A DNA stretch of 64,000 bases from Pegea sp. RAD2-039 (Eukaryota; Chordata; Thaliacea; Salpida; Salpidae): NCBI GenBank assembly GCA_034620365.1, contig JAQGEQ010000345.1:620001-684000 (forward strand). The letters run 5' to 3'. A program made the position numbers and the translations under genes. The notes beneath the pieces are model-generated. The model did not search any database, was not told where the DNA came from, and saw nothing but the letters and a program-made list of their open reading frames with translations. The stretch's first letter is position 1; each line of letters opens with the position of its first letter. Shown here piece after piece: positions 11,912 through 22,640 of the stretch.

Positions 11912-14900
11912 TTTATTGAAGCATAAAACAAAGAAAGCAAACATTTAATAGAGATAGCTTTGCTTGATGCTTGTAGATAAGTGATCAAAATAATCTTCTA
12001 GAGTTACATCTAAACGCAAACAGAATTTTATAATTACAAACTTTCCATATGAAAATAAACAAAAAAAGTTTTTACACAAAAAGTAACGATTTATTTGTAT
12101 AAATAATTTTGCTAACCAAATTATTTGAATATTTTGAAGATTCTTGAAAAGAACTTTCGAATCGAAGATCTTGATTCCTAAATTTAGAATAGTTTTAAAA
12201 TTTTAAATTCAAACTATTAATAATTAAATCATTAATCTTTTATTAAGTTGTAAAATCTGATTATATTTGCTGAGTTTATCTCACCTGAATATTTTCTTTA
12301 GATTTTTTAGTAGGAATTTTTGTTGGTTTTGTTTCAACATTTATATTATTGATCTGTTGAAACAAATTCAAAAAACAAACGTATTTCTACTTGAAAATTG
12401 AAAAATATGATAAAGTGAACTATGCTAAATGTATATATTTAAACAAATTAAATTTGCTTGTGAAAAATATAAAAGTAAACCTTTATTCAGAGTCAATATT
12501 ATTATAAAAATATTTTCAAAGTTTATAAACTCAAAAGCTTAAGAAAATAGTTGAATTACAAACTTGAGGGTGAACTTTATTTCTTTTAAAGAATAATTTT
12601 TGTTTCCATGTTTTCTTTCTCAGCTGAATATAAAATAAATTAATTAGAAGATAATTTATTAACTTTAAATATAAATACATCAAGTAAGATTTCTTGTAAT
12701 TACATTAATTATCTAAAAATATACAAAAAGGATACATCACCTGATCTTTTTCTAAGTTCTCTGATTTAACAGCAACAAGCTTCAATTGATTTTCTGAGAT
12801 CATATAATCAGTCATCTGAAATGAAAAAAAAATTAAACTGCTAAAAGTAAGATTCAATAAAATCAGAATAGTTAAAATTATGTATTATTATCGACTGTAA
12901 ATCGGATATATTTCCTCAAGCTCTAAAAACAGAAGAATTGACTAAATCAAATGACTAAATTGATTCTAATTATAAAGAAAACAAAACCAATGATGTACAC
13001 AAGCACAATTATTCTTACAAATAGTTTTGAATATAAGAAAAATAGTTTTACGTTTTTTGTTTGTGAAGGAAAAGCTTCACCACAACTTAAAGACCCTGCA
13101 ACTTTAGGGAGGGTCTTTTCGTGGTTCAGCTTTTCCTTTTCGCTTTCATTGAAGCTGTTGTGTCCAGGTGACGGCTGGCAGAAATCTGTTAAGTCTGTCG
13201 ACAACAGATCTGCCAGCGCATCACAAGATTTGTTTGTCTTTGATTTCTATAAATTAAAAATTATCTAAAATTTAATTGTAGAAATATCAATTAATTATAA
13301 GTCACTAATTTTTGAAGCTAAACAAAATGTTACTAAAGTCAATTAACAATTTTCAAATTCTTACTGATGGCTCATCCTTTAAACAAATTACTGCTGGTTC
13401 TTCGATAAACTCACCAATATATATCTAAATAAACAAATATTTATAAAATAATTATCATGTTATGCTTTTATTACTAATATGTTAATTTAATTTATAAATA
13501 AGTTCTTCATTATAGAACAAATCGTAAAAAACTTCTCGTGAAATAAAAACTATTAAAAAGCTTACTATTGGTTTTTCATCAACTTCACCAACAGTAATCT
13601 GAAATAAATAAACTTTTATAAACTTATTTTTAATTATATAATTATTATAAAAACAGTAATAAATAAATTGTTGATATATTAGTATACTTTCACTAGGTCA
13701 GTGATTAAAGTTTAGTTCATCTTTTAGTCATACAAAGTTGATAAACTAACTGTTTGGTTAATTTCTTCAATTAAATCTTCAGATTTAGGATTTAGCTGTA
13801 AAGGTTCACTCAAAGACTAGAGAAAAGAGATCAAATTTTATGTTTAGATACAAAAATATAAATCTAAAACATTTGATAAAAATCGTACAGCTACTAATTT
13901 TTGTTGTAAATAAAATTGTTACAACTTTTCACCTGTAAGTTACTTTCAGAACTACAAGTTGTAGATTCAGTTAAAGCCTATAAAAGAAAACATGAATAAA
14001 CATTTCTTATTTTCATTTTCTTCATTAAATAATTAGCAATCAAAACAAAAAGTTTGAAACTTACATCAGATTTTTCTTCTACAAGCTCTGAAATTATTTC
14101 ATCGAGTTTTTCGAATGATAAAAAGTAACTAGTCTGTATAAAAAGGTGGAAATTAATTGATGAAAGTTAATAAACTAATAAATATTGAATAATTTAGTTA
14201 TTAATATTATATCACCTACCATATTTCTGATTAATTATCTAAAAACAAAATTGTTAATTCTGTAGTATAAAGTTCGATAATCAAATCTGTTAAAATAAAT
14301 GATAAAAGATTTCGACTCAATTTTATTTATTGACGTCATAAAGGTTTAAAGTGATGAAATAAAGTAAGTTTTGGTGATCAAGTCTTTGCTGGTTTTTCTA
14401 ATCTAACGTTGTATAGAGAATATTTAGTTTATTTGATTGAAATTATTGAAATAATTTGGCATACAAAACTCTTTTTTTGGTATATGAAGTAGTTTTGTAG
14501 CTTTGATTATTAGAACGATGAATAGTTTTCTTTTTCAACAAACTCCTTAAGAATTATATTTAATGTTGGTAATTAACACAAAATTTCCATAAAAAAAGGT
14601 TTATTATCAACTTTTTTAATATTTTCATATTTTATGCAAACACAACAGTTTTATAAAATATATAAAATAAAACAAAAGAAACAGAGTTCTTCTACTCCAT
14701 ATACTGTAATTCGTTAAAAGTCATTCTTCACTAACCTCTTTTCCGCCGTGGTTGTAACAACTTCTATGGAATTATTCTTGGGAAAACACTCTTATCTCTC
14801 CTGTCGCTGTTTATGATTGCGTCTTGCTCTTCCTCGCAGCAAAAAATAAATTTTTCCTCCACCAACTTTAGAAAGGTTCTAAAATCTTGTTTAGAATTAA

Positions 14901-14990
14901 ATATTAGTTCATCTGTTTTAGTCTCGGGGATGTTGAAGATACATTCGTTGAAAAATGAAAAGTTCTTTGCAGAAACTTCAGCTTGGGATT
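11912..14990 (-). pseudogene. Gene X copy 3: least damaged copy, upstream neighbour of MSH2
   Basis: Exons right to left: 14736-14990, 14065-14133, 13933-13977, 13751-13816, 13566-13598, 13365-13424, 13052-13246, 12741-12815, 12285-12353, and a probable last exon 11945-12009 with AATAAA complementary to 11912-11917. The eight middle exons are open and phase 0. In the largest exon the reading frame is open through NIPETKTDEL, FRTFLKLVEEKF and CCEEEQDAIINSD, then meets a stop. Copies 2 and 3 differ there from copy 1 by two bases, and only copy 1 stays open to the splice donor. It is transcribed away from MSH2. It is called a pseudogene because no full frame can be assembled from the window, but an unrecognised extra intron could rescue it. 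The product is unknown, predicted soluble and acidic, and has no visible signal peptide or membrane segment. Confidence 0.5.
14413..14725. repeat. Same segment in unit 3
   Basis: Homologous to 8753-9079 with small internal deletions. Its presence in both units 2 and 3 means either an insertion before those two separated or a loss in unit 1. Confidence 0.75.
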
Positions 14991-16231
14991 CTATAGTTTA
15001 GGTGATGTTACAGAATACTTCCTTTAAGTCATTTAAGAATTGTTCAATTTGAATTTTAAAAGTTTTTTTTGGTTACATCAGCAGATGATAGTTTTTATAA
15101 TTTTAAGTATTTATATGATTGAAATGCTAAAAATAAAACATTGAAAATGAAGATAATCTTTAAAAATTATTTTCATCTTTAAAAAAATAAATGATCAAGT
15201 TATTATAATTAAGTCATCTAATATTATGCCTTTGAAAACTGAATAATAATTTTTAATTTATTTATGTATGAAGCCTTGGATTTTACACTTTTGTGGTCAG
15301 ACCTTTTCATTTTAAATTTCAGATATACAAAAAACTCTTCTTAAAAATTGTGTAATTTCTGTTACAAATTTTTAGAGAAAGTTTTTATTTCTCGTTCTTC
15401 AAATTTATTCAGAAGTTGCTTTGTAGGGGAATTTTATTTCCCGCAATAACTATAAATTTTAAGACTTCAACAACCTGTGTACTTACATAATCATAGCATA
15501 TAAGCTAATTGATTTTGGTGATAGCGATAACAGCTTAGTTACCCTAAAAATAGTTTTCGAAAAAATATTTATATTTATTAACAAAACAATATTTTCAAAT
15601 TAATTTATGGAAAATTGTTTGATATATGCAACAAGCTTTTGCTAAACGGAATAATTTGTTTTTAATGATGTAATTAAATTCTATAAACATAATTTCATTT
15701 GTAGTAACATTTATTTTTTAACGCTAATTTGTGTTTGCATTGATACAAAAATAAATCTTTTGTTTAAATTGATTTACTATCAGATAACTTATCTAAAATT
15801 ACATCTAATCTATTTCATATATTTTGCTTCTATTGCTTTTAACATCTTTTAACCTTGTTTAAAATTTTTAAATATTTAATTAAAAAAATTTATAACTAAT
15901 ATTCTGATAATTATATTGTTTTAAACTATTTGATTCTATTTATATTTCTTTTAGTTTAATTTTACTTGGAAAAAATGTTAGTTTTTTGTTTATCAAAATC
16001 AAATTTAAAACAGTTATTTTATGTCACATTTTTAAGATAATAATTTTATTTACTTTGTACTAACATCACTTTTATTTCATATTTATTTAGTTTGTATATT
16101 ATAGTTAATTCTAGTTTGATATTTCCTTTTTTTTATCAAAACTTTTTTTAATTTTTTCATTCAATTATAATATTTCAAAATCTTTTTTTTTAATTTCAAA
16201 TTTTTCATTTTAAAGGTTTTTAAAAGTTTAA
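14991..16231. promoter_or_regulatory. Divergent intergenic region upstream of intact MSH2
   Basis: Homologous to the other two copies but more diverged near the MSH2 start (about 15,900-16,230) than they are from each other. It presumably holds the MSH2 promoter and the 5' part of gene X copy 3. No TATA box, CCAAT box or TGACGTCA is evident close to the start codon. Confidence 0.35.
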
Positions 16232-19200
16232 ATGATGAAAGTTTTCAACAAATCTCAAAATAAAAGTAAAATTTCCAACCCAGAAGTTTTCTACAAGTTT
16301 TATAAGAAATTAGGTGAAAAATCTTCCCTCAACATCCGCATCTTTGATCATAACGGATTTTATAGTTTGCAAAATGAAGATGCAGAGTTAGTCCAAGAAA
16401 AAATCTTTAAAGATGAAGATTTGATTACAACGTTAAAAGTGAAAGGTGACAATAAAAATCTTTAATTTCTTCTCTCAATCAATTTTCTTCCAGATGAGAC
16501 AATCAGATGTTTGTATTTAAATGAAGACCTCTTTTTGAGGTCAGCTAAAAACTTATTGATGAAGTTTCATTATCGAATTGAAATTTATGAGATTGATGAT
16601 GGAAAATGGGATCTTTCAGCTAAAGCTTCACCTGGTTACCTCTGTGAAGTAATTATATGAATGATTATGTGCTGATGACACTATTCTAACTTTTAAGGTT
16701 GAAGATTTGCTCTTTAATGATATCGAGTCTTCAGATCTTCAAACTTCTGTGATATCTGTCAAGTGTTTCATGAAAGGTTCTCATTTTTTTAGATTTTTAT
16801 TTTTTTTTTTAAGTTTTCTTTTTTAGATGGAAATATTCATTTAAATATTGGGATTCTGGATGACATCAATAGTGTCTTGCTCTTTTCATCTTTTCAAGAT
16901 AATGAAAATTTAACAAACTTTGAAACAATCATCAATCAATTCAAGCCTAAGGAGTGTCTTCATCCAAGATCTGTTAGTCATCTTCAATTTCTTTGATGAC
17001 TTCTAATTTTATTCATCTTGATAAGATCTCAAACGCTCAGAAGTTTTATCAGATCTTGAAGAGAAACAAGGTCCTGGGAACAGAAATCTCAAACACTGAA
17101 TTCAACAACAAAAATTTAGAACAAGACCTGAAATATTTGCTTCTTAAAAAGTTTGTCTTCAAAAAGTTACAGAAAATCAGAAGTTAAATCTTCAATTTTG
17201 CAGAGAGAAGTTTTATTCTTATGAAGAAGAAGCAACTAATTGCTTATCAGCTATCATCAACTACCAAAAATTAACCAAATCCCAGAAACACTTTTACAAG
17301 TTTAAGATCAAATCTTACCACGTGACTAACTTTATGAAGATCCATCCAAGCGTAACACAAGCGCTAAATCTCTTTCCAGCTAATGACGTCATCACAAACC
17401 AGTCATGTGATTCGCTGTATTCATTACTGAACAATTGCAAAACTTCCCAAGTGAGTTGATGAAAATTAAGATCCACATCTGATTCCTCATCTTTTAGGGG
17501 AGCAGACTTCTTTCTCGATGGATCAATCAACCTCTGATCGACATCAATAAGATCAACGAGCGCTTGAATGTTGTTGACGTGTTCGTGACGTCATCACAAT
17601 TACGTCATAAGCTCATTGAAAGTTTCTTGAATCGGTTTCCAGACATCAACAGGTAATTAATCCTTTTTTTCAACTCATCTTCATCTCATCTTCTTAATGA
17701 TCCTTATTTGCATATTAGTTTCTATAATTAGCATTCATCAAATTTATCAACTTTAAATCTAGCGAAATCACTCAAGTGTGACGTAAAAATCTCGCGTTTA
17801 ATCAGCGATGACGTCACGTAATTATTTCAGATTAGCAAAGAAGTTTCAGCAGAAGATCGCGAGTTTGAAAGATTGCTTCCAGATGTATCAGGTGTGACGT
17901 CATCACATGTGCGCGAGTATGACGTCATTTGTTCTTTGCAGGCTGTTCAATTGATGCCTCAAATATGTGAGTGTTTCGATGAATATGCAAATGAGATCGA
18001 TGGAAGACTTTGGGATGTCATCATCGATAAATTCCAATCTCCTTTACGACATCTATCGACCGATTTAAAGAAGTTTGCGGAAATGGTCGAATCAACTCTC
18101 GATTTTGAGCAGGTATGACGTCATTAAAGTGTGACGTCAGCACGCTAAACGTCGATTGATTGCAGATCGAGAAGTCGCAGGAGTTTGTGGTGAAATGTGA
18201 TTTTGATGAAGAGTTAACAGAAATCCGTAAACGTATTAACAAAGTTCAACGACAAATCGAGGAAAAGATGGAAGAAACGGCGGGGATTTTGGACGTGGAA
18301 GTCGGCAAAGCTCTCAAGGTTTGCCCGATGTCAGATTAGATGAAATTGAGATTGTATTTGGGATTGTAGTTGGATGACTCTTTGCAATTTGGGACTGTCT
18401 TCAGGATGAATTGTAAAGATGAAAAGATGATCAGAAAAAAAAAGAATTTTTCAATTTTAGATACAACAAAAGCAGGAATCAGGTGGGAAGTTTATTATTC
18501 ATCTGATCTTCATCTTCTGATCTTCATCATCTGATCTTCATCTTCTGATCTTCATCATCTGATCTTCATCATCTGATCTTCATCTTTCAGATTTACTGAT
18601 GCTGATCTCAGGGAACTTAGTGAAGAACTTTCAACCGCAAAAGATCTCTTCAACATCCAGCAAAAGTCTATTGTGTCCGGAATCATAGAGATCTGCTCCG
18701 GATACTTCCAACCCTTCCTCCTCTTCAATGAGATCATCTCGGAGCTTGATGTTCTTCTCGCGTTCACGACAACTGCAGTGACGTCACCACTTCCTTACGT
18801 CAGACCTCATTTGCATAAAATCGGGGAGAAGTTGATCCGATTGAAGCAGAGCCGACATCCGTGTATCGAACGTCATCATCACATGTCTTTTATCCCTAAC
18901 GACGTGTTGCTACGTGGCAACGACCACAGCTTCATGGTCATAACTGGACCAAATATGGGCGGCAAATCGACCTACATCCGACAAATTGGCGTCATTGTCC
19001 TAATGGCCCAAATCGGTTGTTTTGTGCCCTGTCAGGAGGCCGAGATCTCAGTTTGTGACGTCATCGTCGCTCGAATCGGTGCTGGTGATAATCAGGTGAG
19101 ATGATAAGCGCGGTGATGACGTCACTCTTACTTTATGACGTCATAGGCGAAAGGAATTTCGACTTTTATGGGCGAAATGGTGGAAACGTCGACAATTTTG

Positions 19201-19916
19201 AGTTCAGCAACTGAAAACTCGCTTGTTATTATTGATGAACTCGGTGAGTGAGTGATGACGTCACATAATCACGTGTAAAATGACGTCATACAGGTCGTGG
19301 GACGTCCACATATGATGGGTTCGGGTTGGCCTGGTCCATTTCTCAATATATTGCTTCAAATATTCGATGCTTCACCCTCTTCGCGACTCATTTCCACGAG
19401 ATGACGTCACTAGCTGATGACGTCAAGTCAGTTGTGAACTATCACGTGACAGCGATTAGCGATGATGACGTCACCGAGCCGATCGTGATGTTGCACGAGG
19501 TGCAGCCAGGTTTGTGACTATGGTGACGTCATCAGTTTGAATGATTCATGTTGTGACGTCATAGGATCATGTGATCGAAGCTTTGGGATCAATGTAGCAA
19601 GATCAGTTGGATTTCCAAAGAAGATTATTGATTCTGCTCTTTCAAATATCAATAATTTGGAGCATTTTGCGATGGCTTCTGGCGGTGATGACGTCACCAA
19701 ATCTGTCAGTTGATTTCTTATTTTTAACTTTTTTATTTTTTTACCAAAATTTTGCAGAATGGTGTTAAATTGATGAAGAGATTTATTGATGACGTTTCAT
19801 CGTTCGAATGGAAGAGTATGACGTCAGAAGAGCGAAAGTCGAAGTTTGCTGATTTCAAAAAACAAATTTCAAGCAGCAAAAACTCTTTTGTTGAAAATTT
19901 ACTAAAAAATTTATAA
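16232..19916 (+). CDS. MSH2: DNA mismatch repair protein MSH2 (MutS homologue 2)
   Basis: Common subunit of the MutS-alpha and MutS-beta dimers that recognise mismatches in the nucleus. Fifteen exons: 16232-16445, 16494-16648, 16698-16776, 16827-16972, 17041-17450, 17498-17652, 17831-17891, 17942-18112, 18166-18318, 18370-18482, 18591-19095, 19147-19243, 19294-19509, 19565-19704, 19758-19916. All splice phases agree except inside exon 5. The product is about 924 residues (human MSH2 has 934). Order: MutS I domain ([12 protein letters not shown]), connector, core ([36 protein letters not shown]), clamp, then the ATPase. Walker A is GPNMGGKST at about residues 672-680 (18946-18972), Walker B is IIDEL with Asp751/Glu752, and the signature region [14 protein letters not shown] and [11 protein letters not shown] are present. 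Exon 5 is one base out of frame near 17,155-17,170. This is a sequence error, a mutation, or a ~26-nt intron. Either ATG (16232 or 16235) could start it. Confidence 0.96.
18503..18590 (+). repeat. 14-bp tandem repeat in MSH2 intron 10
   Basis: Six copies of a 14-bp unit CTGATCTTCATC(AT/TT) fill the intron up to its acceptor. The last copy supplies the pyrimidine tract before TTTCAG at 18590. Variation in copy number would change the distance between the repeat and the splice site. Confidence 0.9.
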
Positions 19917-19951
19917 TTTTTTTTTAAATGAATTTTTTTTAAAAAGTTTTT

Positions 19952-19957
19952 AATAAA
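19952..19957 (+). terminator. MSH2 polyadenylation signal
   Basis: AATAAA 36 bases after the stop codon TAA (19914-19916), followed by AT-rich sequence. It is the first such hexamer after the gene. Confidence 0.7.
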
Positions 19958-20576
19958 AGAAAAAAATTCATTTTTTTATAAAACAAATTTCATTTGCTGA
20001 AAATAGAATTGATGAGGATCTAACTGACTGAAGTCACATCAAGTTTTCGAAATTTGAATATTTCTGATAATTTTTATCACAGCAACTAGTTTAAGTAAAT
20101 TTGAAAGTCTAAATCATAAAACATTAATTTTAAATATCTTTCTGATGTCAGTAAAGTTTGTTTAAAAATAAAAATAGTTTAGATAACAAATATAGGAAGT
20201 AGCTCTGTTGTAACTAATTATAATTGATACTTAGAAGATATTGATGATGATAACTTGTTTCAACTTAAAGAGTCTTACGATTTATTAACAGCTTTGTCTC
20301 ACTTTTTTTAATTTTCTAATCTTTTTGAGTGATCTATCAGTAAAATAAGTTTTCTTTCTCTGTAAGGTTCATTTATTTTGATAAATATTCCACGTCAAAA
20401 AATTAAGTCTTACGAATTTACCGATCTAATCATATTTATTACAATAAACGCGAAATAGGGTACCTAGAAAGGTCACTTCTCGCTGACACACATTCTTTCA
20501 AATAAACTTATTATAATTACATGATTAAGTTGAAAGTTCCTTCATTCAAGATCTGATGGAAACCTTTTTAATGTAG
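19958..20576. other. Intergenic, no feature seen
   Basis: AT-rich spacer between MSH2 and the retrotransposon remnants. No open frame, repeat or motif that I can support. Confidence 0.6.
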
Positions 20577-20942
20577 AAAGTCTAAAGGCGAAGAGCAAGT
20601 TAAAAAAGATCCACATCTGCGACCTGCTTGTTGCTGATGACGCAGCAATTGTTTCAAATTCAGCGGAAGATCTACAGATGCTGATAGATCGATTATTAGC
20701 ATCCTGCAAATATTGTCGAAAGCGAACGAAAAAAACTCAAAGCTTTTCAACTTTGTCGCAAATTACGTTTGACAGAAAAACATCTCCAACAAGAAAGTCT
20801 TAAGGCGCACTGGTCTGACAACAATGTACATCATGCTAAGCAAACAAAGGTTTTGCTGGCTCGGACACCTCCGTCGAATGAATGATGGACGGACCCCAAA
20901 GGATCTGCTGACGTAACATCGGTCGTCCCTGTCTACGTTTCA
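20577..20942 (+). pseudogene. Non-LTR reverse transcriptase C-terminal fragment
   Basis: The plus strand reads SLKAKSKLKKIHICDLLVAD then DAAIVSNSAEDLQMLIDRL, the palm motif with the catalytic ADD. After a stop and frame changes it reads LRRTGLTTMYIML, RFCWLGHLRRMNDGRTPKDL. This WLGHxxRMxDGRxPKD tail is typical of a widespread class of endonuclease/reverse-transcriptase elements in invertebrate genomes and differs from the CR1-like element beside it. Only the end of the protein remains, with stops and frameshifts. It stops exactly where the opposite-strand element begins. Confidence 0.75.
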
Positions 20943-20946
20943 AAGA

Positions 20947-22640
20947 TACTAAACTTTTGAAGGATTACAAGATAATAGCTTGATATAATCTGCATACACA
21001 AACACTCTGACATCATCTACTGCTACTAGTCTTCTGATGAGGTCTTCGATGAAAATTAAAAAGAGAAGGGGACCCAGAACAGAACCCTGAGGAACACCAC
21101 TAATGATTTGACTAGAAGTAGATAAAGATCTTTCTACACGAGTTTGTTGGGTTCTACCTGATAGGTAATCTTCAATCCACTGTAAGATAAATCTGTTGAT
21201 TTTTAAGCTTTTCAATACAGTAACGAGCTTAATGTGTGGGACTGAATCAAACGCCTTGGCTAAATCGAGATATATGATGTCACAGGGAGTATTACTTTCG
21301 TGACATAGCTTTAGTGACCATATCTACCGTTATGTCAAAATCAATTATCTCATAGACATTTGTAAGAATGTCGGAGTAGGAGAGAGAAGGATTATTACCA
21401 TCATCGGTTATAAAAACGCTATTAAATTGATTGTTTAGCAACCCAGCTTTATTTTCTGGTTCCATCACAAGCTGGTCGTTGTTATCAAGTAAGAGAGGTA
21501 TTTGAGATCTCGCCTTAAGCTTGTGATTTATGAAACCAAAAAAACGTTTTCTTGCAAGGTGAAAATAAAATTGCGCTTTCTCTTCCTAAATAGAAATTAG
21601 AAATAGATTTCTTGTAAACTATACAAAGATTTTTGTACAGAGATTTGATGGAAGGGTCTGTTTTAGTTTGTTTGTATAGGAGGTTTTTTAAATGTTGTAA
21701 ATTCTTTAAATTTTTGTGCAAATGTGGTTTTTTGTTGGTTCTATAAAAAGGTATGAATTTTTCGATTGACTCTTTAACGATGTTAGTAAATCTTGAGTAA
21801 ATAGTATTGATGTCTTCGGTAGAGTTGAAAACAGAAATCCAGTCAACGTCTGATAGAAATTTTTTAATACCATTATAATTTCCACAGTAAAAATTCCTTT
21901 TGCTTAAAGTTTTAACGTTCATAAAAAAAGTTTGGTGGAGCTTGAATTCAATCATATTGTGATCCCATGTCAAAGCAAAAGGTTCTTTTTGATCAGCGTA
22001 GATAATGTTCTCGGGTTTTGATGTGATAAGAAGATCCAAAGTATTACCACTGACTTGGGTCGGAAAAGTAACCACCTGAGATAGATTATTGGTATTGAGG
22101 AAGCTTACAAAGGCATGACTTAGAAAGGGTGAATTAGTATTATCGCTATCCAAGTTAAACGATTTTCCACTAAATGCTAAATTCGGGTTATTCCAATCAA
22201 TTTTACTAAAATTAAAATCCCCTAAAATATATAACTCAGGACACACAACACTCTTCAGAACCTTCAATAAGGCCTTAACAGTAACCTCATCATTAATTTT
22301 AGAGGGTGGTAGGTAGGTACATATAAAACGAGAAAAATTGGACTTAGAGTAATGAAAATGAAAAGCGATAATCTCAAACCCTGAACAATTAATGGGATCG
22401 ATCTGAATTCTAGAAATCACGGAGGCAAGCGATGTTTACTAAATTACGCAAACACCGCCGCCTCTATCATACAGTCTATCACAACGCAAAACACAAAAAA
22501 GATTACCGTCAAACAGAAAAGAATCAGGATAAAACGGTTTCAACCAAGTTTCAGTAATAAGACAAATGTGAAATCTTGAGAATACAATAGAGCTTTCAAT
22601 TGGAAAATTTTGTTAATAATCGACCGTGCGTTGAAGAACA
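20947..22640 (-). pseudogene. ORF2 remnant: endonuclease and reverse transcriptase
   Basis: The endonuclease part contains YDRGGGVCVI (about 22,440-22,470), ILGDFNFSKIDWNN, LDLLITSKPENI and a WDHNMIEF motif where SDH is usual. It is followed by a linker with LHKNLKNLQHLKNLLYKQ (about 21,690-21,740). The reverse transcriptase keeps YLDLAKAFDSVPH (motif A, about 21,235-21,275), WIEDYLSGRTQQTRV, SGVPQGSVLGPLLFL (motif B) and VFVYADYIKLL, where the catalytic YADD has become YADY. The conserved fingers region between the linker and motif A is largely missing, implying an internal deletion near 21,300. Frameshifts separate the blocks. It cannot encode an active enzyme. Confidence 0.85.

Larger units (their letters stand above)
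11437..16776. repeat. Tandem array unit 3, running into the intact MSH2 gene
   Basis: Third unit, homologous to units 1 and 2 up to the end of MSH2 exon 3 (about 16,775). There the truncated copies switch to the Rheb-like fragment, while this unit continues into MSH2 intron 3. The right boundary of the repeat therefore falls inside a functional-looking gene. Unit 3 also carries the full MSH2 exon 1, without the 134-bp deletion seen in the other two. Confidence 0.88.

Noticed and set aside
18503-18590. Short regular repeats considered as a CRISPR array
   Set aside because: The copies are directly adjacent with no spacers, inside an intron of an animal gene. It is a simple tandem repeat.
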